DNA of 33,042 nt from an uncultured Clostridia bacterium. GTDB lineage: Bacteria > Bacillota > Clostridia > Monoglobales > Monoglobaceae. Below, piece by piece: positions 7,348 to 14,457 of this stretch (the first letter of the stretch is position 1; each line of letters starts with the position of its first letter). Under the pieces are notes generated by a model, which did no database searches, had not been told where the DNA came from, and saw nothing but the letters and a program-made list of their open reading frames with translations. Position numbers and translations under genes: made by a program. The stretch covers positions 1 to 33,042 of the forward strand of contig CANQQJ010000037.1 in NCBI GenBank assembly GCA_947625905.1, given 5' to 3'.

Positions 7348-7376
7348 ATTATAACACACTCTGCTTTTCATGTCAA
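7348..7376 (-). promoter_or_regulatory. Consensus promoter of the antisense RNA
   Basis: Minus strand TTGACA (7371-7376), exactly 17 bases, TATAAT (7348-7353): a perfect consensus, stronger than the toxin promoter, as expected for an antitoxin RNA in excess. Confidence 0.8.
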
Positions 7377-7454
7377 GTTTTTTAAAAATATTTCAAAATT
7401 TCAACTCGAATCCCGCCGAAATCTATCTCTGTGCAATTATTTGCACACATACCG

Positions 7455-7463
7455 TGATATAAT
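7455..7463 (+). promoter_or_regulatory. Extended -10 promoter of the 76-residue gene
   Basis: TGATATAAT at 7455-7463 is an extended -10. No good -35 is seen at the normal distance; TTGCAC (7441-7446) is too close. Confidence 0.5.
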
Positions 7464-7495
7464 GAGTATAACAAATTTGACGGGAGGTTCAAAAA

Positions 7496-7726
7496 ATGTT
7501 AATACTCATAGCAATTATTTATTTCGGTTATCAACTGATAAAAGAGACCAACGAGGACATAGAAATGCGGCAGTGGGCGATAAACAAAGGCTACGACTCG
7601 TATCCGTCAAACACGGGCCTGAGAGACGTCAGGACAAACAAGCCGTATGTGAGTAAACAGCAAACCGGGCTGACGCCTCACACCTTCACGACCACGACGG
7701 GCGAAAAGATGACTTTCTACAAATGA
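7496..7726 (+). CDS. Small membrane protein of unknown function
   Basis: A 76-residue protein. The first 13 residues (MLILIAIIYFGYQ) are hydrophobic and could form a short membrane anchor. The rest is polar, with several Thr near the end (TPHTFTTTTGEK). GGGAGG lies eight bases before the ATG, and an extended -10 lies about 30 bases further up. A 71-residue frame beginning at 7441 overlaps it but has no ribosome site. I do not recognise the family. It stands alone between the toxin-like locus and the mreB-like gene, which has its own promoter. Confidence 0.65.
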   Translation: MLILIAIIYFGYQLIKETNEDIEMRQWAINKGYDSYPSNTGLRDVRTNKPYVSKQQTGLTPHTFTTTTGEKMTFYK

Positions 7727-7786
7727 TCCCGATCATCCCGCGCAAACTTGCTCGAAAATTGCAAACAGGTTTAGTTAATGATTTTA

Positions 7787-7815
7787 TTGACATTTACGGA
7801 GTTTTAATATAAAAT
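7787..7815 (+). promoter_or_regulatory. Promoter of the mreB-like gene
   Basis: TTGACA (7787-7792), 17-base spacer, TAAAAT (7810-7815). The start codon at 7864 follows about 45 bases later with AAAGGGGG as ribosome site. Confidence 0.75.
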
Positions 7816-7863
7816 AATCATAATGTAACTAAATTGTAATATTCGGAAAGGGGGCGCCGGGCT

Positions 7864-8865
7864 ATGCTCGGGCAGGATATAGGAATAGATTTGGGAACAT
7901 CCACCGTTTTGGTGTATGTGAAAGGCAAGGGAATAGTTGACCGCGAGCCGTCGGTCGTGGCGGTCGAGTCTCCGGGAGGAAAGGTCATTGCGGTCGGCGC
8001 CGAGGCCCAAAAAATGCTGGGCAGAACTCCGGGCAGCATAACCGCGGTTAAGCCCCTTAAGGAAGGCGTTATCTGCGACTATTCCGTAGCCGAAAAAATG
8101 ATACGGCATTTTATCAACAAAGCGGTCGGCGGCAGCTTCATCGGCGCGTTTATCAAACCGAAGATGATCGTCAGCGTGCCCAGCAATATCACCGAAGTCG
8201 AGGAACGGGCGGTTATCGACGCCGGGCTCCAGGCAGGCGCAGGAAAGGTGCAGCTGATAGAGGAACCGTTGGCGGCCGCGCTGGGTGTCGGCATCGATAT
8301 TGACGAGGCCCACGGCAACGTTATAGTCGACATCGGCGGCGGCACCTGCGACATCGCGGTCATTTCTCTGGGCGGGATCGTTATAAGCGACTCGATCAAG
8401 ATCGCGGGCGACAGCTTTGACGACGCGATAATCAGATATATACGCAAAAAATACAATGTGCTGATCGGCGAGCGCTCGGCGGAGCAGCTGAAGATCAAGA
8501 TCGGCTGCGTTTACCGCAGGGACAAGCTTCTCGCAATGGAGGCAAGGGGCCGCAGTCTGGTGACAGGCCTTCCCAAAACGGTACAGATCTCCAGCGACGA
8601 GATACTCGAGGCGCTGAAAGAGCCCGCGGGCTCGGTGGTTGACGCGGTGCGTACCCTGCTTGAAAAAACGCCTCCCGAGCTCATCGGCGACATATGCAGA
8701 AACGGAATAATACTTACGGGCGGATGCTCGCAGATCTACGGCATGACAAACCTGATCCGCCGCGAGCTCGACATGAAGTCGCGGGTCGCCGACACTCCAG
8801 AGACCTGCGTGGTGACCGGCCTCGGCAAAGCCATCGGCCACCCCGAGCTGTTCAAAAGAAAATAA
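7864..8865 (+). CDS. mreB: MreB/Mbl-family rod-shape actin homologue
   Basis: A 333-residue bacterial actin that polymerises on the inner membrane face and guides lateral wall synthesis. Phosphate motif 1 is QDIGIDLGTSTVLVYVKGKG (residues 4-23), phosphate motif 2 VDIGGGTCDIAV, and the adenosine motif ILTGGCSQIYG near the C-terminus. RTPGSITAVKPLKEGVI and PSNITEVEERAV are typical MreB segments. Length is normal for the family. No mreC or mreD follows, which fits Mbl or MreBH-type paralogues better than the mreBCD copy; the exact paralogue cannot be fixed. It is a single-gene unit with its own promoter, and a repeat-bearing intergenic region follows. Confidence 0.9.
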   Translation: MLGQDIGIDLGTSTVLVYVKGKGIVDREPSVVAVESPGGKVIAVGAEAQKMLGRTPGSITAVKPLKEGVICDYSVAEKMIRHFINKAVGGSFIGAFIKPKMIVSVPSNITEVEERAVIDAGLQAGAGKVQLIEEPLAAALGVGIDIDEAHGNVIVDIGGGTCDIAVISLGGIVISDSIKIAGDSFDDAIIRYIRKKYNVLIGERSAEQLKIKIGCVYRRDKLLAMEARGRSLVTGLPKTVQISSDEILEALKEPAGSVVDAVRTLLEKTPPELIGDICRNGIILTGGCSQIYGMTNLIRRELDMKSRVADTPETCVVTGLGKAIGHPELFKRK

Positions 8866-8872
8866 AAAACGG

Positions 8873-9060
8873 GACGCCGGGGTCGTCGTCCCATACGGCG
8901 TTTTGTGCACTATTATTCTAATCACTATTCGCTAATTACTAATCACTACGTTCGTAGGGGACGACGACCCCGGCCGCCCGCGTTGCCTTCCCCTTGAGGG
9001 GAAGGCGGGTTTTTGCCAGAACGGGCAAAAAGTCGAATGAGGTGGCAACGCTGCGATTAG
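8873..9060. repeat. Composite palindromic intergenic repeat
   Basis: GCCGGGGTCGTCGTCCC (about 8877-8893) is inverted at about 8957-8973 (GGGGACGACGACCCCGG), enclosing a TATTCGCTAATTACTAATCACTACG element. It is followed by GCCTTCCCCTTGAGGGGAAGGC and a second hairpin TTTTTGCC/GGGCAAAAA ending in GAATGAGGTGGCAACG. Related modules lie at 10640-10890, 17800-17975 and 18590-18860. Confidence 0.7.
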
Positions 9061-9100
9061 GATCCCCCCTCCGGCCCCCTTATATTGTCAAAACCTTTAT

Positions 9101-9564
9101 TTAATAATCATAATCAAAGCTTCCGATCTTCTTTTCCGCGAGCGGAATCATGCCGTCCGCGCTGTTCCAGACATACACCTCGACCGAGTCGACCAAGTTT
9201 CCGCCCAAATCAATTATCCTGTTGCTCACCGAGCTTTCGGCGTTAAGCGTCCGGTTGGCCGGGACCGTAACGGTCCGGACATCGGTTTTCGCAATGCTTC
9301 CGTTCGCGTATTTATATATAAGTATAACATCGCAGCGTATATTCCGCGCGGCAAGATTTTCAAGCTCCGCATAGACCGTGTTGACCACCGACAAATTCTC
9401 AGTAGCCGTTTTGGTAATAACCCGCGTTTCAATAGGCATTTCCGGCTCCTTAAGCGTCGGCGTGGCATTTGGGTCATAAACCGAAAAAGCTAATTTTTCA
9501 CTGTCAATACCGCCGTACGCATTACAGCATGTAGCATACCCGCTTCCGAAAAAGTTGTTTTATA
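9101..9564 (-). pseudogene. Detached C-terminal part of the CHAP hydrolase
   Basis: This is the 3' half of the broken gene that starts at 10224. After the TGA at 9565-9567 the old frame still reads YKTTFSEAG, then a one-base loss near 9537-9541 moves the rest to another frame: YATCCNAYGGIDSEKLAFSV, a proline/threonine stretch, and a beta-rich domain of about 110 residues ending SFDYDY. An open frame with an ATG at 9439 (112 residues) exists, but no ribosome site precedes it, so it is more likely a remnant than a gene. Restoring one T and the stop codon would give one continuous secreted protein of about 370 residues. Confidence 0.7.
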
Positions 9565-10224
9565 TCAATCATTGCCATCCATTCCAACAGTTCTTACCCT
9601 GCCAACACCTTCTTTGTCTATTCCAAGCACAAATCCTGTTGCTCCGCTTGCATTATAATTAAATGAAATTTCCTCATTTACGGCGACAAGTGACTTATTT
9701 GACCATATCCACGCGTCCGATGGAGGCGTTTGGGTTCCTCCGCCGCCCAAATCCTTAATATGTATATATCCCGTTGGGTTTGAGGCGGAAATTGTGCGTC
9801 TTTTATAATTTCCGCTGCCGGCGGGATTATTATACTCTTCGATTGTAACACTGCCGCCGCTTACATCCTCGACCCATGCGACGTGTCCGGAACTCCACCA
9901 TGCTATGGCGCCGACCGCGGGCGTATTATTAACGGATATTCCCAAACTGCGCGCCGCATTTCCCCAGTTTGAGGCATTTCCCCAATGCACACCGCCATAA
10001 TAATTGTGAAAAGCGACTCCGTTTCGAGAATTCAAACACCATGCCGCAAAAGATGTGCATTGGCGATTATAAAAATTCCACTCATCAACAACTTCGCTGA
10101 CGCCGCGATTTTTATATTGACTCGGATAATCATCACCTGTGTTATATGCGAACACATTGATCGACATAAACATAACCAAAAATAAAGTTAACAATGCCGC
10201 CGTCGATTTTACCAACCTTTTCAT
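9565..10224 (-). CDS. CHAP-domain cell-wall hydrolase, truncated
   Basis: A 219-residue exported protein with a signal peptide (1-26, ending VFA) and a CHAP amidase/peptidase domain: nucleophile Cys56 in RQCTSFAAW, a central WGNASNWGNAARSLG, and His114 in SGHVAWVEDV. A Gly/Thr/Pro linker (about 180-190) leads into a beta-domain with VNEEISFNYNASGATGFVLGIDKEGVG, which stops at TGA 9565-9567 although its sequence resumes beyond. The start at 10224 has GGAGG seven bases upstream; an earlier ATG at 10275 lies inside the leader terminator. The hydrolase domain itself is intact, so the fragment might still be active. A long structured leader precedes it. Confidence 0.8.
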   Translation of the reverse strand: MKRLVKSTAALLTLFLVMFMSINVFAYNTGDDYPSQYKNRGVSEVVDEWNFYNRQCTSFAAWCLNSRNGVAFHNYYGGVHWGNASNWGNAARSLGISVNNTPAVGAIAWWSSGHVAWVEDVSGGSVTIEEYNNPAGSGNYKRRTISASNPTGYIHIKDLGGGGTQTPPSDAWIWSNKSLVAVNEEISFNYNASGATGFVLGIDKEGVGRVRTVGMDGND

Positions 10225-10241
10225 AAAAATACCTCCAAAAT

Positions 10242-10275
10242 AAAAAATGTGCAGCTTGAAGTCCAAGCTACACAT
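10242..10275 (-). terminator. Terminator in the CHAP-gene leader
   Basis: Minus strand stem ATGTGTAGCTTG with CAAGCTGCACAT (10264-10275 with 10247-10258), loop GACTT, followed by six T and TATTTT. It sits just before the GGAGG of the CHAP gene and could act as an attenuator or as the end of a separate RNA. Confidence 0.75.
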
Positions 10276-10444
10276 AAAAACGCAGCTGAGACTTTAAATG
10301 CTGCCACACATTTTAATTGTACAAGATCAAGACAATCGCTGTCTCCATTCAAGCAAGTCAAAGCATACGTTTTTTACAAAAACCGTATAGCTTAAATGAA
10401 GACAACAAAAAAGCAGTCATCTTGATCTTATTAAAATATGTGGC
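10242..10444 (-). ncRNA. Structured leader or independent small RNA
   Basis: The predicted transcript starts at 10444 and at once enters a 142-base rod-like hairpin (10303-10444). Its arms match in blocks: CCACATATTTTAAT with ATTAAAATGTGTGG, AAGATCAAGA with TCTTGATCTT, and GTCTTCATTTAAGC with GCTTGAATGGAGAC, with an A/T hairpin at the tip. A GCAGC/GCTGC hairpin (10282-10304) and a terminator follow. I do not recognise the class: no c-di-GMP, c-di-AMP or T-box signature is seen. The rod shape recalls 6S RNA, but that is only a resemblance. Confidence 0.6.
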
Positions 10445-10450
10445 ATGATC

Positions 10451-10479
10451 AGTATATCATATTATACAAAAAAGGTCAA
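10451..10479 (-). promoter_or_regulatory. Promoter of the structured leader
   Basis: Minus strand TTGACC (10474-10479), 17-base spacer, TATACT (10451-10456). The expected start, about 10444, coincides with the first base of the long hairpin. Confidence 0.75.
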
Positions 10480-10539
10480 TGCAAAATTGAAAAATACGGG
10501 TTTATTTGGAATAAATTTTTTGAAATAAAATAGAATTTT

Positions 10540-10985
10540 CGACCGCTCATTCGTCTGCCTCGCCCCATACCGTAGGGCCGGATGCCCACATCCGGCCGGC
10601 GGCTTGTGGACAAACCGCCTTATAACCATTAAATTGCGGTCATATAAAATGTTCGGGACGTCGAGGGCGCCGTCCCCTACGAACGTAGTGATTAGTGAAT
10701 AACAATTAGGACGGGCGGCAGATTGCTGCCCCTGCAGGCTTCACCACACCGCAGGGGCGGACATTATCCGCCTGCTTGCCTCCTCCCGGGAGGAGGTGGC
10801 TGCGGCTTGCCGCAGACGGAGGCGGGAACGTAGGGACTAGGAAACCCCTCTCAGTCGCCTTCGGCGCCAGCTCTCCCCAAGGGGCGAGCCTGACCCCTAT
10901 TTTTGCCGTCCTCGAAAATTGATATGCAAAACGCCGTAGGGCCGCCCGTCCTAGTTCCTAGATCCTATTTCCTAGTCGCTATGTT
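10540..10985. repeat. Cluster of palindromic intergenic repeats
   Basis: No gene is seen. Modules in order: a CCGGATGCCCACATCCGG palindrome (10577-10594), GGGACGTCGAGGGCGCCGTCCC with ACGTAGTGATTAGTG, an element with inverted ends (10713-10773; GGGCGGCAGATTGCTGCCCC and GGGGCGGACATTATCCGCC), GCCTCCTCCCGGGAGGAGG with CTGCGGC/GCCGCAG, and CTCTCAGTCGCC with CTCTCCCCAAGGGGCGAGCC. They resemble modules at 8873-9060, 17800-17975 and 18590-18860. Confidence 0.7.
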
Positions 10986-10987
10986 GG

Positions 10988-11320
10988 CTCCCGCGAAACG
11001 CCAGCGAAGCGCGTTTCGTGGGATAAGCGGCGAGAGTACCTATTAAAAAAGAAGACCTTGCAAAGCAAGGTCTTCGTAAAATGAGACAGTCAAATCAGGG
11101 CTCCCATAAAACGCCAGCGAAGCGCTTTTTGTGGGATAAGCGGCGAGAGTACCTATTAAAAAAACCTTGCAAAGCAAGGTTTTCGTAAAATGAGACAGTC
11201 AAATCAGGGCTCCCGAAAAGCGCCAACGAAGTGCGCTTTTTGGGAAAAGCGGAAAAATGACCGCTAAAAAAAGAACACCTTGCTTGCAAGGTGTTCGTAA
11301 ACGAGCGGTCATTTTTCCGC
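10988..11320. repeat. Three tandem hairpin units downstream of tRNA-Arg
   Basis: Units begin at 10988, 11101 and 11210 (periods 113 and 109). Each opens with a CTCCCRNRAAACGCCA-like hairpin, then GGGATAAGCGG, then a run of A and a unit-specific hairpin: GACCTTGC/GCAAGGTC, AACCTTGC/GCAAGGTT, GAACACCTTGC/GCAAGGTGTTC. Read on the minus strand these hairpins followed by T runs are terminators behind tRNA-Arg. Confidence 0.8.
11266..11296 (-). terminator. Intrinsic terminator of tRNA-Arg
   Basis: Minus strand GAACACCTTGC pairs with GCAAGGTGTTC (11273-11296), followed by seven T (11266-11272). An outer stem, GCGGAAAAATGACCGC with GCGGTCATTTTTCCGC, encloses it. Confidence 0.85.
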
Positions 11321-11397
11321 TGGCGCGCCTGGAGGGATTCGAACCCCCGACCTAACGGTTCGTAGCCGTTCACTCTATCCAGCTGAGCTACAGGCGC
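11321..11397 (-). tRNA. tRNA-Arg (ACG)
   Basis: A complete minus-strand cloverleaf: acceptor GCGCCTG with CAGGCGC, D arm GCTCAGCTGGATAGAGT, anticodon stem AACGG/CCGTT with ACG in the loop (A34 presumably becomes inosine), T arm GGGGGTTCGAATCCCTC. The CCA end is encoded (11321-11323). Confidence 0.95.
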
Positions 11398-11416
11398 GAA
11401 TTTTTCGAACTAAATT

Positions 11417-11445
11417 ATTATACCATTTTTCCCGCACTAAATCAA
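11417..11445 (-). promoter_or_regulatory. Promoter of tRNA-Arg
   Basis: Minus strand TTGATT (11440-11445), 17-base spacer, TATAAT (11417-11422), about 20 bases before the mature tRNA. Confidence 0.8.
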
Positions 11446-11614
11446 GCATAAATCATTAAAATTTCTTTTTGTAAATTATACAATTTTTTATTTAAAATTA
11501 ATCTTTTGTTCATGAATTTTTAACAATAGTATGTTATTATGGTATCGTAAGTTAAAGATATCGCTTTTTCTTTACAAGGCAGCCTAAATTTAGACGGAAA
11601 GGAGTGAAAAAATC

Positions 11615-11869
11615 ATGCTTTGTGACGTTGAAAGCGGCAATATTACCAAACTTTTGGCAATACTTACCGAACAAAATGAAACCGATATAGAAAAAATGCT
11701 TATTAACGGGATCAATCCGACGCAGGTTGCCGAATATTACGGAAAACTTGACGAGTTTAATGCTTTTTTCAAGACCAACATCATATCAAAGCTCAGAGTG
11801 CTGGTCAATAATAAAGAAATAACTCCGGATTATGCGTACGAGTTTTTCAAACACACCGTTAACGAATAA
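11615..11869 (+). CDS. Small protein of unknown function
   Basis: An 84-residue, probably soluble and mostly helical protein without membrane segment or obvious motif. It contains INPTQVAEYYGKLDEF and ends near YEFFKHTVNE. An AAAGGAG lies ten bases before the ATG. It is 30 bases upstream of queH on the same strand, so the two are likely co-transcribed. The region before it (11398-11614) is A/T-rich, and I find no convincing promoter there. I do not recognise the family and see no preQ1-type riboswitch motif. Confidence 0.7.
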   Translation: MLCDVESGNITKLLAILTEQNETDIEKMLINGINPTQVAEYYGKLDEFNAFFKTNIISKLRVLVNNKEITPDYAYEFFKHTVNE

Positions 11870-11899
11870 AATTATTTAACATAAATAAGAGGAAATAAA

Positions 11900-12496
11900 T
11901 TGAACAGGATAAATTATCAAAAGGAACTTGACAAAATACTTTTAAATACAAACGGACAAACACTTTTGCTCCATAGCTGCTGCGCGCCATGCAGCAGCTA
12001 TGTTTTGAGTTATCTCAATAAATATTTTAAAATAACGGTATTATATTATAATCCGAATATAACGGACGAAAACGAATATGAAAAACGCAAGGCCGAGCAG
12101 ATAAGACTGATATCCGAACTGCCCGCTGAAAATCCGATAGAAATTATCGACTGCGATTATGAGCCGAACAAATTTTTTGAAATCGCAAAAGGCCTCGAAA
12201 ATTGCCCCGAGGGCGGCGAGCGCTGCTTTAAGTGCTACGAATTACGTCTTGAAAAAGCTGCGGAAATTTCTAAAAAACATAATTTTGATTGGTTCTGCAC
12301 CACTCTTTCTGTAAGTCCGCTCAAAAACGCGCAAAAAATCAACGAGATCGGAAACAAGCTCTCAAAAAAATACGGCGTGAATTTTCTGCCATCGGATTTT
12401 AAAAAGAAAGAAGGCTTTAAACAGTCGATCGAGCTTTCCAAAAAATACGATCTCTACCGCCAAAACTACTGCGGCTGCGTCTACTCAAAAAATTAA
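11900..12496 (+). CDS. queH: Epoxyqueuosine reductase QueH
   Basis: A 198-residue enzyme for the last step of queuosine synthesis, the reduction of epoxyqueuosine to queuosine in tRNA wobble position 34. The family (formerly DUF208) replaces QueG in many anaerobes. Diagnostic cysteines are present: HSCCAPC (Cys27, Cys28, Cys31), ERCFKCYELRLEKAA (Cys109, Cys112) and YCGC near the end; the family binds an iron-sulfur cluster and metal through such residues. Length is normal. The start is a TTG at 11900 with AGAGGA six bases upstream. It probably forms a unit with the small gene before it, and ends at a strong hairpin shared with convergent serS. Confidence 0.92.
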   Translation: MNRINYQKELDKILLNTNGQTLLLHSCCAPCSSYVLSYLNKYFKITVLYYNPNITDENEYEKRKAEQIRLISELPAENPIEIIDCDYEPNKFFEIAKGLENCPEGGERCFKCYELRLEKAAEISKKHNFDWFCTTLSVSPLKNAQKINEIGNKLSKKYGVNFLPSDFKKKEGFKQSIELSKKYDLYRQNYCGCVYSKN

Positions 12497-12500
12497 AAGA

Positions 12501-12542
12501 CACCTCATCAGTCGCCTTCGGCGACTGATGAGGTGTTTTTTT
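12501..12542. terminator. Bidirectional terminator between queH and serS
   Basis: CACCTCATCAGTCGCC pairs perfectly with its complement (12501-12516 with 12520-12535) around a TTC loop, followed by a T run. The A-rich 5' flank would serve transcripts arriving from serS. Confidence 0.92.
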
Positions 12543-12551
12543 CTAATTTTT

Positions 12552-13823
12552 TTATTTTATTACAGTCTCTCCGCCCATGTAGGGTACGAGCGCTTCGGGG
12601 ATCGTCACAGTGCCGTCGGCGTTCTGATAATTTTCGAGTATAGCCGCGGTCGTTCTGCCTATCGCAACTCCGCTGCCGTTTAACGTATGGACATACTGTG
12701 CCTTCTCTTTTGGCGAATTTTTGAATTTTATATTCGCGCGGCGAGCTTGAAAATCCATGCAGTTCGAGCAGGACGAAATCTCAACGTATCTGCCGTAACT
12801 GGGCATCCAAACCTCTATGTCATAAGTTTTAGCCGACGAAAATCCCATGTCTCCCGTTGACAGACATACCACTCTGTAAGGCAGACCGAGCCCTTGCAGC
12901 ACCTTTTCCGCCTCGTTTGTCATTTCTTCAAGCTCGTCAAACGAGGTTTCCGGCTTTGAAAATTTCACCAGTTCCACTTTGTTAAACTGATGCTGGCGGA
13001 TAAGTCCTCTGGTGTCGCGGCCCGCGCTTCCCGCTTCCGCTCTAAAGCAGGCGGTATACGCGCAGTATTTGAGCGGCAGCTTATCGCCGTCAATTATCTC
13101 ATCTCTGTACATGTTTGTCACCGGTACTTCGGCCGTCGGAACCAAGAAATAATCCGTGTCGGTCACTTTAAACGCGTCCTCCTCGAATTTCGGCAGCTGG
13201 CCTGTTCCGACCATGCTCTTTCTGTGGACCATAAACGGCGTGAAAACCTCGCTGTAGCCGTTTTTGCCGTGTGTGTCGAGATAATAATTGATTATGGCTC
13301 TCTCAAGGCGCGCTCCCATATTTTTATAAACATGGAATCTGGCTCCGGTTATCTTGGCCGCGGTCTCGGGATCGAGTATATCCAGATCCTTGCCTATATT
13401 CCAATGCGATTTCGGCTCAAAATCAAATTCTCTCGGCGTCGAATATCTGCGCACCTCAACATTTTGCTCGTCGCTTTCGCCGATCGGCACACTCGCGTCG
13501 GGTATATTAGGTATTGTCAACACAATATCCTTAATTTTTTCGTTGATTTGTCTTACCTTTTCATCATCCTCTTTTATGCTGTCCGAAAGCTCTCTCATCT
13601 GAGCGAATATCTCGGTCGTGTCCTTTCCCTCTTTTTTATATACGGGTATCTGTTTTGAAACGGAATTCTGCTGCGCCTTTTTTTGTTCCACGTTAAACAA
13701 CAATGCCCGGCGCTCGGCGTCCAGCTCAAGAAGGCCGTCAATATCAATATCCTTCGAATTCCTGTTTTTAAGAGCTTCCTTCACTCTCTCGGTCTCGTTT
13801 CTGATTACTTTCATATCAATCAT
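12552..13823 (-). CDS. serS: Seryl-tRNA synthetase
   Basis: A 423-residue class II synthetase that charges tRNA-Ser with serine. The N-terminal part (about 1-105) is the coiled-coil tRNA-binding arm. The catalytic domain has motif 2 ([28 protein letters not shown] around residue 265, serine and ATP binding) and motif 3 near the end ([20 protein letters not shown]). Length is standard. Start at 13823 has GGAGG seven bases upstream; the second ATG at 13814 is less well placed. The gene follows a coiled-coil membrane protein gene with a 33-base gap and shares its promoter. No T-box leader is seen. The parAB-serS neighbourhood is common in Clostridia. Confidence 0.97.
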   Translation of the reverse strand: MIDMKVIRNETERVKEALKNRNSKDIDIDGLLELDAERRALLFNVEQKKAQQNSVSKQIPVYKKEGKDTTEIFAQMRELSDSIKEDDEKVRQINEKIKDIVLTIPNIPDASVPIGESDEQNVEVRRYSTPREFDFEPKSHWNIGKDLDILDPETAAKITGARFHVYKNMGARLERAIINYYLDTHGKNGYSEVFTPFMVHRKSMVGTGQLPKFEEDAFKVTDTDYFLVPTAEVPVTNMYRDEIIDGDKLPLKYCAYTACFRAEAGSAGRDTRGLIRQHQFNKVELVKFSKPETSFDELEEMTNEAEKVLQGLGLPYRVVCLSTGDMGFSSAKTYDIEVWMPSYGRYVEISSCSNCMDFQARRANIKFKNSPKEKAQYVHTLNGSGVAIGRTTAAILENYQNADGTVTIPEALVPYMGGETVIK

Positions 13824-13856
13824 AATATTTCCTCCATAATATAGTAAGACTTGGTT

Positions 13857-14282
13857 TTATTGATCAATTTTTAATATTTCGCGCAAAGCCGAATAATATG
13901 CCATAGTGTTTTCATCAAAAGCCGACGAATCTATCGCCATAAATTCTGCCTTGGCTTCTTCCTCTTTTCCCGCGTTTATAAGATTATTTATCTCGGTCAA
14001 TTTATTTTGCTGCTCCGTCATCACCGCATAAGCCGACGCGGCCGCTTCGTTCTGTTCTAACTGCTTTTTTAAATTATAATTTTCATCCTGAAGCCGAACC
14101 AGCTCATTTTGAATCGATTCGTTTGTTTTTTGAGTTTCATTTATTTTGTCGTCGATCTCATTTTCTCTGTTATCGGCCATTGCCGCAAACAATATGATTA
14201 TAATTACACATATAATCATAATCACTGCATAACTGAAAATATTTTTCTGCTTTTTATTTTCTTTTTTATTATCGCCGCTCAA
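13857..14282 (-). CDS. Coiled-coil single-pass membrane protein, unknown
   Basis: A 141-residue protein: a Lys-rich N-terminus, one membrane helix (about 17-36, SYAVIMIICVIIIILFAAM), a coiled coil (about 40-85, NEIDDKINETQ to YNLKKQLEQNE), and a short helical tail. It probably sits in the membrane with the coiled coil outside. The start is a TTG at 14282 behind AAGGTG. It is the first gene of a unit with serS. In many Clostridia a different small membrane and coiled-coil protein (DUF4446) sits between parB and serS; this one lacks the RYNAF-type motif of that family, so I leave it unnamed. Confidence 0.75.
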   Translation of the reverse strand: MSGDNKKENKKQKNIFSYAVIMIICVIIIILFAAMADNRENEIDDKINETQKTNESIQNELVRLQDENYNLKKQLEQNEAAASAYAVMTEQQNKLTEINNLINAGKEEEAKAEFMAIDSSAFDENTMAYYSALREILKIDQ

Positions 14283-14368
14283 ATTTTCACCTTCTTAATT
14301 TTGTTAAAAAGTTATTTTTTTCATAAGCTTTAAAAATGCCCTTAAAATCAATTTAGCTTAATTCTAAT

Positions 14369-14397
14369 ATATTATCATAGTTAACAGTCTAAATCAA
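14369..14397 (-). promoter_or_regulatory. Promoter of the coiled-coil protein and serS
   Basis: Minus strand TTGATT (14392-14397), 17-base spacer, TAATAT (14369-14374), 87 bases before the TTG start at 14282. Confidence 0.65.
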
Positions 14398-14457
14398 TTA
14401 AATTGACCCCTTTTTTAAAGCGCTGTTTTTTATAAAATATACTAAATTTAATATATT

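Noticed and set aside
7441-7656. 71-residue frame overlapping the small membrane protein
   Set aside because: Its start lies on the promoter of the 76-residue frame and has no ribosome site; the frame at 7496 has both.
9565-9567. TGA read as tryptophan
   Set aside because: Several intact genes end in TGA (for example the histidine kinase at 2900-2902 and ecfT), so the standard code applies.
10988-11320. CRISPR-like array
   Set aside because: Units are about 110 bases with internal hairpins, without short repeats separated by unique spacers, and there are no cas genes.
11500-11614. preQ1 riboswitch before the queH unit
   Set aside because: I looked for the short preQ1 aptamer pattern and did not find it; the leader is A/T-rich with no clear fold.
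13824-14457. T-box leader for serS
   Set aside because: No T-box sequence or specifier hairpin is seen. The upstream space is occupied by the coiled-coil protein gene and a simple promoter.
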